Source: Lycocorax pyrrhopterus obiensis (lineage: Eukaryota > Chordata > Aves > Passeriformes > Paradisaeidae). From it: a stretch of 64,000 nucleotides of DNA. Within the stretch, counting starts at the first letter, position 1; each line of letters begins with the position of its first letter. Where the stretch lies: positions 3,403,136 through 3,467,135 of the forward strand of contig JACSVZ010000024.1 in NCBI GenBank assembly GCA_014706295.1, read 5' to 3'. The position numbers and the translations under genes were made by a program. Shown piece by piece: positions 11,488 to 22,547 of this stretch. Under the pieces are notes generated by a model. It did no database searches and had not been told where the DNA came from. It saw only the letters and a list, made by a program, of their open reading frames with translations.

Positions 11488-14400
11488 ATGCAGCTTGGAC
11501 TGCTTGTGGTGGTGGTTTTTCTAAGCTCGATGGATCTAACAGGCAGCAGCAAAGTGGTGAAGGGCAAGAGGCAAAGACGAAGTATGTATGAAATGCTTTT
11601 CTTCTCTACTTCCTCTCATGATGCCATGAGGGTCACGCTGGTGTGAATGTGTTTACAACACAGGGAGCTGGGCAGGGCCTGTGGTGCCCCAAGAGCCCGC
11701 AGAGCTCCCCCAGTCCCACTCCCGGGCAGAGACGCACTGCCATGTCCCCTGACTTGCCACAGCTCCGAGATGCAGTGTGCCCTGAGGTCACAGGGGGGTC
11801 AGTTATGCCTCCAGCCCAGAGGGTCCCTGGTGGGGCTCGTGCAGGGCAGCCAGGCAAAATTGGCACAAGAGCAGCCATGGGCATTTGCCCTGCTTTATGT
11901 AAGCTCATGTTAGAACTGTTTTACATTAAAACAGTTTTAAATTAAATTATATAAAATTGATTTTATATTAAAACTGGGACTGCTGAGCCCTGGGAGAACA
12001 AGGAAAACCTGATGTCATGGCTAATGCTATAAAGGGCAATTTCCAGCGAGGGCCCAGTTTATACCTTTGCCATAGATGCTGAGCTTGGCACCAGGGCCCA
12101 GCACTGCAGGAGGGATGGGGCTGGATCCCTGGGGGCCCCTGTGTAGAAGGGCCAGGGCCCACAGTGCCAAGGGGGTCCCAATCCGGACTGGTGAACCCTC
12201 CTGGCAGCTGGGGGCTGAGGACCCTCCTGTCTCTTCCCAAGGCTGCAGCAGCCCCTACACCCACAGGCCCAGCGATGGGGCTGGGGCAGGCAGCAGGGAC
12301 TGCCAGGCTCTTGAGTAATGGCAGGGGGACAGGGCAGCTCTCTTACCTCTAGTCCTGGCACATGAACACTGTGCTGCTCCGCGCTTGCTTTTGAAGTGTA
12401 GTAAACATGGTATTTAAAAGAATACATCTTTTAAATACACAGCTTTTCTATAAACAAGGACACGGCTTGCATAATAAACTAATAAAAATAACCTGCATTC
12501 TAGCCTGCAAAGAATGCGATTGGTTTCAAAACAAGCAGCATTTTATATGATAATTAAAAGCAGAAAACTCTCAAGACACGGGATTGAGTATTTTTCTTGG
12601 ACTGAATGTAGGAGCTGAGAACACATCTCTATTTTGGGGGCAGTGACACCTCCCACTGCCAGAGAGAGTTTAACATAGGCAGGGTCAGAGTGAGATCCAG
12701 CCTGGGACGCAGCATGGACGGAATTAGTCAAGCAGTTTTGCTCCAGGGCCATGCGCTCTGGTCCTCGGCATGGAGGCACCACTAGCTCCGAGCCGGGAGG
12801 CAGCAGGAGGTGCAGGGCCTCTGGGCACTTGCCCATTGTGAGTGTCTCCCCGCCGTGGGCATCGGGGCTGATGGGCAGGGCTGGGAGGCAGTGGGCTGGG
12901 GTGGACAGTGCTGGGGCTCTGGGCACAGCTGGTGGCTGCTTCTGGGTCCTGCTCCTCAGTACGGCCACTGTCGTGACTCTCATGCTTGTGCTCGGCACAG
13001 CGCTGGAGCCTGTGGGCATCAGGGACAGGGCCATGGTGTCTGGCCGGAGCAGTCCTGGGAGTGTGTCAGTGCTGCAGGACCCTGGCCCTTGCTCCGTCCC
13101 AGTTCCTGCCCTTCCTGCCAGTGGTGCCAGTGGTTTGGGGTCACAGCTCGTGCCTGCAGAGCCCAGCATTAACCACTGCCTCTCTCCTGCTCTTCCAGTC
13201 AGCACCGAGCTGAGTCAGGGCTGTGCCAGAGGTTGTGACCTGTGCTCTGAGTTCAATGGGTGCCTGAGGTGTTCCCCCAAACTCTTCATCCTTCTGGAGC
13301 GGAATGATATCCGACAAATTGGGATTTGCCTGCCTTCTTGTCCACTGGGATACTTTGGCCTTCGCAATACAGACATGAACAAGTGCATCAGTGAGTGTGG
13401 GGCTGGGAGGGAACGGGCGCGGGCAGGTGACAGTGTTCTGTAGGGCAGCATGTGCCTGTGCTCAGGTGCAGGAGGTGCTGTGGCTGTATGGAAGGGGAGA
13501 GGCAGGGCTGAGCATGGCAGCCATCTGCCTGACAAGAACCCCGCTCAGCACCACGTGGGCATGCTGTGGACGTGGGATCTTGCAGGACCTCTGGGCAGTT
13601 TTGTTATATGGGCTGCCAGACTGGCACTGGTTTCCTTTGGGAGGGGGGAGATCCTTTCAGGCATTTAGTGCCTCTTTTCCTTCTCTACTGCTCATCAGAC
13701 TCAGGCAGCTCTGAGTGAAGTCTTTGGCTTGCATCTTGTAGCCAGAGCACCAGAAAGAGCTGGACATGGAAACATGCGATCACTCCCCTGGCAGGTCCAT
13801 GCACAGCACCCTCATGGCTAGGTTTCCATCCAACTCCCTTTCCATGCAGCCTGTCCTGTAGCTGCAGCTGGAGCCGGGACTGTATCCTTTTCACCGTCCT
13901 CTTTGGCTGACTGATGCTCAGCTGAACAGCAGCCCAAAACTTTCCCACCCTGCTTGATTCTGTCCTGGCAGTGGCTGCTTCTGGCTGTGAGAGCTGCAGC
14001 ACAGGGCTGTCCTGCACAGGAAATGGTGCAAAGAAAACTCACTTCTGAGTGGCACAGCCAGGCCTGGCAGGATGCTCAGAGACATGCCCTGGCTGCTGCA
14101 AGACCCCTGGGAGACAGGACTGGGCTCTGGTTGGCAGTGTGGAGCTTCATGAGTCTTTCGTTCACATCAGACTACATGATGGCTTTGGTGTTTGGTTTTT
14201 TTTCCCCAGAATGCAAAATTGAGAACTGTGAGTCCTGTTTCAGTCGAAACTTTTGCACAAAATGTAAGGAAGGTTTGTATTTGCACAAAGGGCGATGTTA
14301 CGTCACATGCCCCGAAGGCTACGCTGCTGCCAACGGCACCATGGAGTGCAGCAGTCCTGGTAAGCGGCCTTGGGTCCAGCCCTGCACTCGGCGTGTCTGG

Positions 14401-15616
14401 TCGTGGGTAGTGCTGCAGGGGGGTTTAGGTGATGAACCGAACCCCTCATCATACTCGTGTTGAGGGAGTGACAGCACAGCTCTTCATGGGGCAGAGCCCT
14501 CTGGGAACCAGCCTGGATGGGGAGCAGCCCCTGGTGTTTGTGAACTGTGACCCAGAGTTGGTGTGGTGTGGCAAGGAAGGGGGTGCTCAGGGACTTAGGA
14601 AGCTGCTGGGGAAACACACACTCCCTTGCAGCCTAAGGTGGGGGAGAGATGCAATGGTGGGCTCTGGGATGGCCTGAGTTGGCAACCCAGGAACGGGAGT
14701 TACAGCTGGGCTCTCTTGTTATCTGGCAGCACAATGTGAAATGAGTGAGTGGGGGCCATGGGGGCCCTGCTCCAAGAAAAGGAAGCTCTGTGGCTTCAAG
14801 AAGGGCAATGAAGACCGAACACGGCGGATTCTGCAGGCTCCCTCTGGGGACGTGTCTCTGTGTCCTGCAACCACAGAGGTGCGGCGATGCACTGTGCAGA
14901 AGAACCAGTGCCCCGAAGGTGAGCAGAGGTGGAGTGTCTCGCCATCCTTCCCCACCCCCTATATAGATCAGGCACAAGCACTCAGCCAACTGTCCAGCGT
15001 CACAAATGTGCTGTGCAGCTCCTGACCCCTCTGAAGTGCAGGGGATACAGATGTGACGGCAGCTGGAAGAGCTGCAGGTGGAAGGGGCACGGCCCCCAGG
15101 GGGTGATCCTTGGCACAGCTTGCCATGTGTGCCACAGGTTTCAGCTGTTTTAGCTTCTTCCCTGGCCAGAGAGCAGCCAAGGGTGCATGCCTGTGTGCTG
15201 CCATGATGGGAGTTGTCTTCTCTACCAAAATGCTTAGATCTGTTTTTCCCAGGAATTAGAGTGTCTTCAGGATGGATGGTGGTTTGGTTATCTTGTTATA
15301 GAATGGACAAGGATTGCAGCTGTGTTGAATGTTCAGAGGGGAAACGGTTCTGAGCAGTAACTAAATGCACAGGAATTAACCAGAGGGGCAGAGGGAGGTA
15401 GAGATGGCCGATGTGTTCCCTGATGCCTCGTTCCACTTCACACTGCCCCTTTGCTTTACTGCAGGGAAAAGGAAGAAAAAGGAAGAGCAAGGAAAGCAAG
15501 ATAATGGGAATAGAAATCGGAAAGACACCAAAGACACTAAGTCTGGCACCAAGAAGAGGAAGAACAAACAGAGAGGGGCCACGGTGCCCACGACGCCCGC
15601 TAGCCCTGCCCAGTAG
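11488..15616 (+). CDS. RSPO1: R-spondin 1, secreted Wnt/beta-catenin potentiator
   Basis: Secreted ligand that binds LGR4/5/6 and the E3 ligases ZNRF3/RNF43, stabilising Frizzled and raising Wnt signalling; in vertebrates it also promotes ovarian development. Coding exons: 11488-11581, 13199-13390, 14210-14359, 14730-14918, 15465-15616. All introns are GT-AG and the phases join cleanly to 258 aa; human is 263. A signal peptide covers about residues 1-20, followed by a basic KGKRQRR motif. Two Cys-rich furin-like repeats span about 34-95 and 96-143. Arg66 and Gln71 (ZNRF3/RNF43 contacts) and Phe106 and Phe110 (LGR contacts) are present by position. A thrombospondin type 1 domain spans about 147-206 with its WGPWGPC motif, and the tail is Lys/Arg-rich. 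The ATG was chosen because it opens the signal peptide and has A at -3. Nothing is broken. The three other R-spondins share this layout, but the N-terminal spacing and human synteny fit RSPO1. Confidence 0.96.
11914..11968. repeat. Two adjacent perfect AT-rich inverted repeats in RSPO1 intron 1
   Basis: AACTGTTTTA at 11914-11923 is mirrored exactly as its reverse complement at 11927-11936 across a 3-base loop. ATATAAAAT at 11949-11957 is mirrored at 11960-11968 across a 2-base loop. Both could fold into hairpins. They sit in a short AT island inside an otherwise GC-rich intron. The origin is unknown; a decayed small inverted-repeat element is possible. Confidence 0.7.
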
Positions 15617-16182
15617 CTGGCCCTGTGCGTCACCTGATGGCAAGACTCCATTGCTGCTATGTATATGAAAGCTTTATTGAACAGAGCACTGCTACACCAC
15701 GTACACATGTCCAGAGACAGACACATACTCCAGACTGACCCACAGACCGACAGAGGCCACACACACAATACTTAAGGAGGCTGCGCACACACCCTGCCCA
15801 GGACTGTGGAAGAACGCTGCTGAGGAGTGGGAGCACACACAGAGGCTCCCGCAAGGGCTGTGGGGACACTGCAGGGAGGAGAAGTGGAGCATGAGCCAGT
15901 GAAGGACCTAGACGTGCTTGATTTCATGATCAAAGGCCTCAACTGGAGCCCAAGCACACAGCCCCAGCTCAGCCTCACTCAGCCAGGGGATGAGACTGAA
16001 CCCACACGGCCACTCTCCCTGACCTGGGACCCAGACACACACAGCAGTGGCCTCTTTCTCTTCCCCCACCCCTTATTTTTTGTTTTAAGCTGTATGACTT
16101 TATCATTGCAAATACATGTTAAAAGTTTGTCGTAAGAGGTCAGTGGTATCTGCCCTGAATCTGCTTCAAAGAATTATTTCAA

Positions 16183-16188
16183 ATTAAA
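16183..16188 (+). terminator. RSPO1: Possible RSPO1 poly(A) signal (ATTAAA)
   Basis: An ATTAAA lies about 570 bases after the RSPO1 stop, but it runs straight into an A tract, so it could be a chance match. The 3' untranslated region would be 15617 to about 16200. Further AATAAA matches on the same strand (near 17869, 18370, 20116 and 20153) would allow a much longer 3' end. Confidence 0.3.
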
Positions 16189-16199
16189 AAAAAAAAAAA

Positions 16200-19100
16200 C
16201 CAAAATCAAAATGACAACCAGCTTCCTGAGTGTGTGGTTCATACCTTGGCCCCTATGGAGGCTGGTGTCCCACAGGACAGAGACTCAGTTGTGGAAGGGA
16301 AACTCACCAAAGCTTTAAGAAAATCCCAGAAAATGCTGCCAGCTGCACTGCAGCCACAAATCAGCTGTCCTGCACGAGGGACCCCAGCTGCACCCTGCTG
16401 AGCCCCGAGGAATTCCCCACTGAAGGATCCAGTTAACACACAGCAGATTGAGAAAATGAGAGGTTACAACAAACCGCAGGTTGCTGAAACATTGTGACTC
16501 TGCTCAGACAGTCACAGCTGTGGGACAGTCTCGGGCTCGGGACAGCCGGTCCGGCTGCCGGACACCACCCCGGCATGTGGCAGGAGGGAGGCAGGTGGGA
16601 GGGGGAAGGCACAGCTCAGGTCCTGCAGAAGAGAAACAAATTTTTAAGTTGGGTAGAAACTACTTGTCTGCATCCCACTGGCTGGAATTCCCTGGATTCT
16701 CCTGCTCTGCGAGAGCTGACACCTGAGCAGAGGAACTGGGACAAGGACTGTGCAAGACAGACCTAGCGAGCCCTGCATGGGATGCATGGGAACACTGCCT
16801 GCTCTGCTCAGGGAGTTCTTCCTTCGGCTGTCTCACCACTCACTGCCCTGGTATTTTAAAATGTGCTTTCTCTGTATAAATATGTAGAGACACAATTTCT
16901 CGAGAGTTCAACAAAAACTCTCTGGTCCTGAGAGATGGTGCTGTGGCTCACAGAGATGTGCCCAAGGTGGATCAGGGACATGCTGCTGGACCTCCAGCTC
17001 CCCTGGTAGGGCAAAGGGCAGGGGAAGCCTCACCCCAGACTAACCCTGGTGAATCCAATCTTCACTGTACTCACTTCCATACCACCCTCTGCTCTGTGGT
17101 TTTGGAGGGCAGAGTGAGCCAGCAGGTGTGCAGGGTAGCCTGCGAGAGAGCGCCCTGTCCCTCTGAGGGGTCACCTGCCCACACCCACAGCCCTGGTTCT
17201 CTCCTGTGGCTCGTGGCGCCCACTGTGGACTCAGCTCCAGCACAGTCCCCAACTGCTTTCACCCAGCCACTCCAGGGCTGGCTTGGCTCAGTGCAGGATG
17301 TGGAGGCTGCACAGTTGTTTCGGCTCCAGAGCTGTACCAAGCTCTCTGTGACTGCTCTGCTGGCAGAAAAACCTTTCAGCCCATCGTCCATTTTGTGTTT
17401 AAGTAAACAAGAAGCTGTTATGTCTTTGAAAGGGGATTCCGTTTCAGCACGATGATAAACGACCAGCATACCAAGTAGGGGGAGAAAGAGGTTCTTAAAA
17501 GTCATCCTTTGAGTTGTTTACGGATCATGTTCGTATGATTTCTGAAAGCTTCTCAGCTGAATGATCCAATCCTACCCTATTTTCTAGCCTATGAGACAAG
17601 TATTTTGTTTGTGCCATGGCATTGCACGTAAGCAGAACCATTTTCCCTTCCACTTTTACCAGCACCCACCAGTCACCCATTGGTGAACCTCAGCTCGCTC
17701 ACTCGCTCTGCCTCCCTCCTGCTGCCATATCCCCATCTAGTTCTCAGCGAGGATTAAGGAAAAGAGAGTGCATTAGGAAAGTTTTCTGTATGAGGCTCTG
17801 GTAATGACTTGATTCCCTACAGTAACTCCTGACACTATTAGCACAACTCTTTCTAAACTAAACTGCGTATAATAAATCAACAGAACCTATTTTAGAGAAC
17901 TCTAGGGATTATTAGAAAAACTGACAAACTTCTTTCTGTTGTAGCCTTTCCCCTACTTCCTTCCTTTTTTCATAGCAAAATTGGAAGAAAAAGGGACAAA
18001 AGGTAACAGGAAGTTTAAGATGCATATTAAGACTATCCAAGGTTTTTCAGTAGGGTTGATTTTTAAATTGTTTTAGAACAATTAGGGGAAAAATATAAAA
18101 AATAAATCCAATTTATTTTCTTTTTTTGAATCAGCTCAAGAATTGTGCTTATTTCCACTCCCAGAGAGCTAGTTCAGTTATGAATTTAGGAATATTTTGC
18201 CTTTGACCAATGTGAACTGCACGCTGAGCTCCCCAGTCCAAGCTGAGATGTCCTTAGCTGGGTGATGTCACCTCAATTCACACACACGTGAACGCTCTCT
18301 TTCCATGCACTAAATAACCCTGTTGTGGTGTTCTCTCCATGGCATCACTGTAAAACACACGTCTTTAAACAAATAAATCAATAAATGGGTTTGCTGAACC
18401 AGCTTCATTTGTTTATTCACCAAAACTGGAGTCAAATCCCAACTAATCAAAAATGTCCACAGACAGAGCGAGCCTGTCCTGAGAGCCTTCTGCCTACATC
18501 TGACAGCCAAAGGAACCGACATGGATCCTGGATGGGAACGTCGCTGCTCCGACTCCTGCACATATTCCCACCCTGTGCTTTGATCAGCTTGATGCTGAAT
18601 GGGAGAAGCAGCTGCTGGACGGACAGACAGACAGAGAGATCCTTTGTCAGGAACTCTACTACACAGAAAACAGCTTCATTTTCCCTGCTGAACAATCTGG
18701 TGTTATTCACTGGACAGAATTCCATTAACTCAGAATCTGCAGGATGGTTTCTAGTCAGCTTCCTCAGCTTTTGAGCAATCCATCCCATGCTACGGGGGAA
18801 CAAAGGACCAGGAATAATGGACAGCTTGCAGTTGTGGGTTTAGAACTGTTTAATTTCTCTCTCATTTGCTGAGATTTGGAAGCTAAAGCAGATGAATGTC
18901 ACCAAACACAGGTTGGTTCTATCACATTCTTAACCGTCTCTGGGTAATATAAATCTGTATTTTTCATCATCTACGGTCAATGAACTGTGTGCATACACAC
19001 TCCTCACACAGTAATTCAGTGACTTTCCACCCCTAGAGAGGTGGAGGCAATGTATATACTCCTTAGCCCATGTTTATGTTAAAATGATTTCTCACTCAGG

Positions 19101-22100
19101 AGAAATCATAGCTTTGATGAAAGAAAACAGAGCAGGATAGTGAAAGAGGTTATCTCCAGAACTATTGTTTGGATTACATTGTCTGAGAACACTAAAAGGG
19201 ATAGTTCAGATATATATTTACAGATTTTATGAAGTCAATAGACTTCACAGAGAGATTATAGGCATCACGTTTTAAAAAATCTTTATTAAAATTACAGAAA
19301 TACCAGTATATTTAATCAGTTGCCATAAATAAACCACCCTGATGGCATTTGTGTACACGGTAATACATCACACCCAACTGAATGCCAAACCATAGTTTGG
19401 ATGGAGCTGCTTGCTGGAATGTCATGATTTTTGAAGAACAGGAAAAAAGAGGCATCCAGGTAGGTAGTATATTATTATTTATAGCCTGAGGTAAAGCGCC
19501 AGTTTAGAGGCACTCAGCGGCCACAGCCCCTCCTGTGCCACAGAGGAGCCCAGCCTGTCAGGGCAGAAGTTACTTTTCATGACTGTTCAAATCAAACCAC
19601 AAGAAAACATTCATATTTAACTGCTTTAGCTTCCAGAGTGCTGGTGAATTCCAGATCCGCGGCGCTGGCAGATGTTCCCAGAGTGAAGCCGAGGGCTCTG
19701 CAGCCTGCACAGCTCTGAGCCCACTGCACGCTCCGAGGGCTCGATCCCGCTGGCACAGCTCAGCCTGGGCTCTCAAAGTCCTCTTACACCTTTTTGCCTT
19801 TTTTCTTGACTTCCGTTTTCTTCTCCCTCCCGACTTCCCCTATTGCTTTCAGTCACCATTTTGGGAACTCCAGATCCAAGGCAACAATCCAGGATCACTT
19901 TGTTTTTCCTGTTCAAGAGCTGTCACACCTGGAGCCTTTTGCCAAGAAGCCCTGCCTCCTGCTCCCGTCAGCTGAATCCCTGGGAAGCCGTGCTTGAGGA
20001 ACGGAGCTGGGAAAGCTACTGTGTTGATAAACTGCCTACAATATCTTCTGCTGTGATTTTGAAGATGAGCTACAAAATCCACTTGCATCCTTGTGCTCTG
20101 CAGGGAACTGCTGCAATAAAGGGAGATGGCTGATGCTGCTTTATCCTGTTAAATAAAACAGAGGAGCTCAATTACCACACTGAAGAAAGGCTCAGAGTGC
20201 AAGCCCAGTCTTGTTCTGAACTCTTGGAAATCTACTTTTCCTTCATTTAATTGACAAAATCTGTAGATCATACAAGGAAGACAGTCCCTGCCAAAAATCC
20301 AACATCACTAGTTTTTAATAATACAATGGGAATAACCCCTCAGAACATATGTAATTATGGGAATGAGTCATTCCGATGGCATCACGTAACCGCATTCACT
20401 GGGATCTGACAAAGATGAGGCCACATAAAATTATTGCATTTCAGCCCTGGTCGGGGCAGTGGTGTTGAGGAGCTGAGGCCACGAAGCAGAGGTGATGGAC
20501 AAACAATCTGTGACTCCATCGTCCTGGCTGGTTGTGGCACAGACAGTGTCCTGCTGCAGCCAATGGTAACAGAACAAGAAAAAGCTAAAGATTGAAATGG
20601 GGGGATGCATCAATAGCAAAAGAAAAGCTGTGAGTCATAGAGCAACAAAACATCAGTTGAGTGGAGCAAAATATCTGACTCGCACGTTATCAGATACACA
20701 ATAAACAGCTGCAGCCTCAGGGATGCTGCAAGTTAAACACCAACTGCTGGCCCCAGTGATGGAATTTGGGTTAGGAATATGTGAGAGTGAGGAAAGTGCA
20801 GCAGGAAGGTGCCAGTTTGAATGCAGGTCCCACACATTACCAGTAGGATCTTTTCTTATGACAGAAAATCCAGGCTTGTAGCCCGCCCCAATGGGGGTGT
20901 GAGGCATGCTGTGAGCATGGCTGGGTAAAGGGCCTGAGCCCTCCCACCAATGCTTCCAACCTCTTGGGAATTCAGCACCCAACTCTGGGGCATCCCCAGA
21001 GTTCTCCCTGACACAACCTCCTGCCCAAAGCTGGCTAGGTCTGTTCTCTCACAGAAAGAGACAGTGACTTTCTGGCTGCACCCCAAGATCTCTTGCTAAC
21101 AATAAAGAGGGAGTTTTCTTAAGGGAAACGAAGAAAGAGTGGGGGAGAGCAGAGCAAGTATTACTCAACTATTTAGTCTAAAATTTTGAAAATCAAAAGG
21201 CTCTTCTGACAGATTGATATCGACTGTAATAGAAAACACACTTGTCTCGGGAAAACTCTTCTACATGAGCCTCGAGTCTGATAGCTTAAACAATTATCTA
21301 CAATTTGGAATTGATTTTTTATGCCCACATCAATATGTACTTTTTCAATGCCCAAGGCACAGATAATTCTATTAAGAGAAAAACCAGAACGTGTAGGCTT
21401 AAGCCAAACAGCCTCCAACTCCAGACTCCGTCTTACAAAACATGTCCCAAGGCCTGACTCATCATGGCTCCCTTGTACAGCAGGGACTCTACACCTCACA
21501 GTGAAACGCTGAAAATCATTAAAAGAACAAAATCCCAGCAGCTCTGTTATTGTTCTGGGTTTAAAGGAGCATTAGCAGCACCAGAAGGACATTGCACTGG
21601 CTGGGAAAGCTCTGCTGCTAATAAGTGTTTAGGAAGGATGGGCCAGAGCTGTGTTTTGGGGAAGTATTCCCCAAGGTGCTGAGCTTGGCCCTAGCCCAAG
21701 CTCTGGTATCAATTAACACTGTTTCAGTTCAGCTTTGTTCATTTCCCCTAGGTGAGGAGCTTTCAAATTGCTATTAAAATCTGGCAGTAACATGAATGTG
21801 GGCTTAGGCTTTGGACACAGAACTTGCACAGATTTGATTTGTTAGTGCACTGTCCGTGCAATTCTTTACACGCACATAAAACACCAGTGTTGTTATTGCT
21901 AATTTTTAAAATTCTTTGCCAGTAACCCAGAAAGAACAGCCCCGTGCGCCTGTAAACACCCACCAGCACTGCTTTGTGCTTGAGTCTGTGCTGCGGCAGT
22001 GCCCTCTAGCAGCCCCAGTGCCCCTCCAGCTGCTCAAGTGTCCCACCGGCAGCCCCCATACATCAGCGAGTGGCAAGGAGCGTTACTGGCGCTCTCCCGA

Positions 22101-22150
22101 ACTATTCCCATTATGTGTCTGTGAACAAACACAATTCCCAAACAATGGGG
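16200..22150. other. RSPO1-GNL2 intergenic region
   Basis: No coding exon or RNA gene is recognised on either strand. From about 17.4 kb the DNA becomes AT-rich and has only short open frames. Part of it may belong to an extended RSPO1 3' untranslated region. I see no transposon end here. It gives way to a CpG island near 22.15 kb. Confidence 0.6.
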
Positions 22151-22159
22151 GTTCCCGTG

Positions 22160-22547
22160 CCAGAGTCCCCGCCCGGCCTTCAAACCACCGCAGGGCCCCG
22201 GGCCGGACCCGGCCAGACCGCAGCGCTCCGGGGCGGGCACCGCCGCGTCCCTCCGCCCCCCCGGAGACGGGGAGTGACACGGAGCACAGCGGCACATGGG
22301 GGACCCAGGGGAATGTGGGGAACGCGGGGGGACACAAGGGGACCCCGGGGCTTCCCGGGGCCGAGCCCACGCGTTGCCCTGGCAACCGGGGCCGCACGTG
22401 GCTCCGCGGAGATGCCGCCTGCGTCTGCGCCGCCGCGCGGTGCCTCCCGGAAGTGCGTCACACGCTGCCGCGCGCCGGAAGTGCCGCGCGCGTGTGCCCG
22501 GCCCGTCCTGAGCGCTGCGGGCCCGTCCCGCCACCGGCACCGCCGCG
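22160..22547 (+). promoter_or_regulatory. GNL2: CpG-island promoter of GNL2 with paired ETS sites
   Basis: This is a dense CpG stretch just before the GNL2 start codon, without a TATA box, as expected of a housekeeping gene. Two identical CCGGAAGTG motifs (22447-22455 and 22475-22483) match the ETS/GABP consensus common in promoters of ribosome-biogenesis genes. The start site is probably just downstream of them; its exact position is not visible. Confidence 0.7.

Noticed and set aside
12543..13205. 220-codon minus-strand open frame over RSPO1 intron 1 and the start of exon 2
   Set aside because: It lies opposite the RSPO1 splice acceptor and exon 2, has no recognisable domain, and RSPO1 explains the locus.
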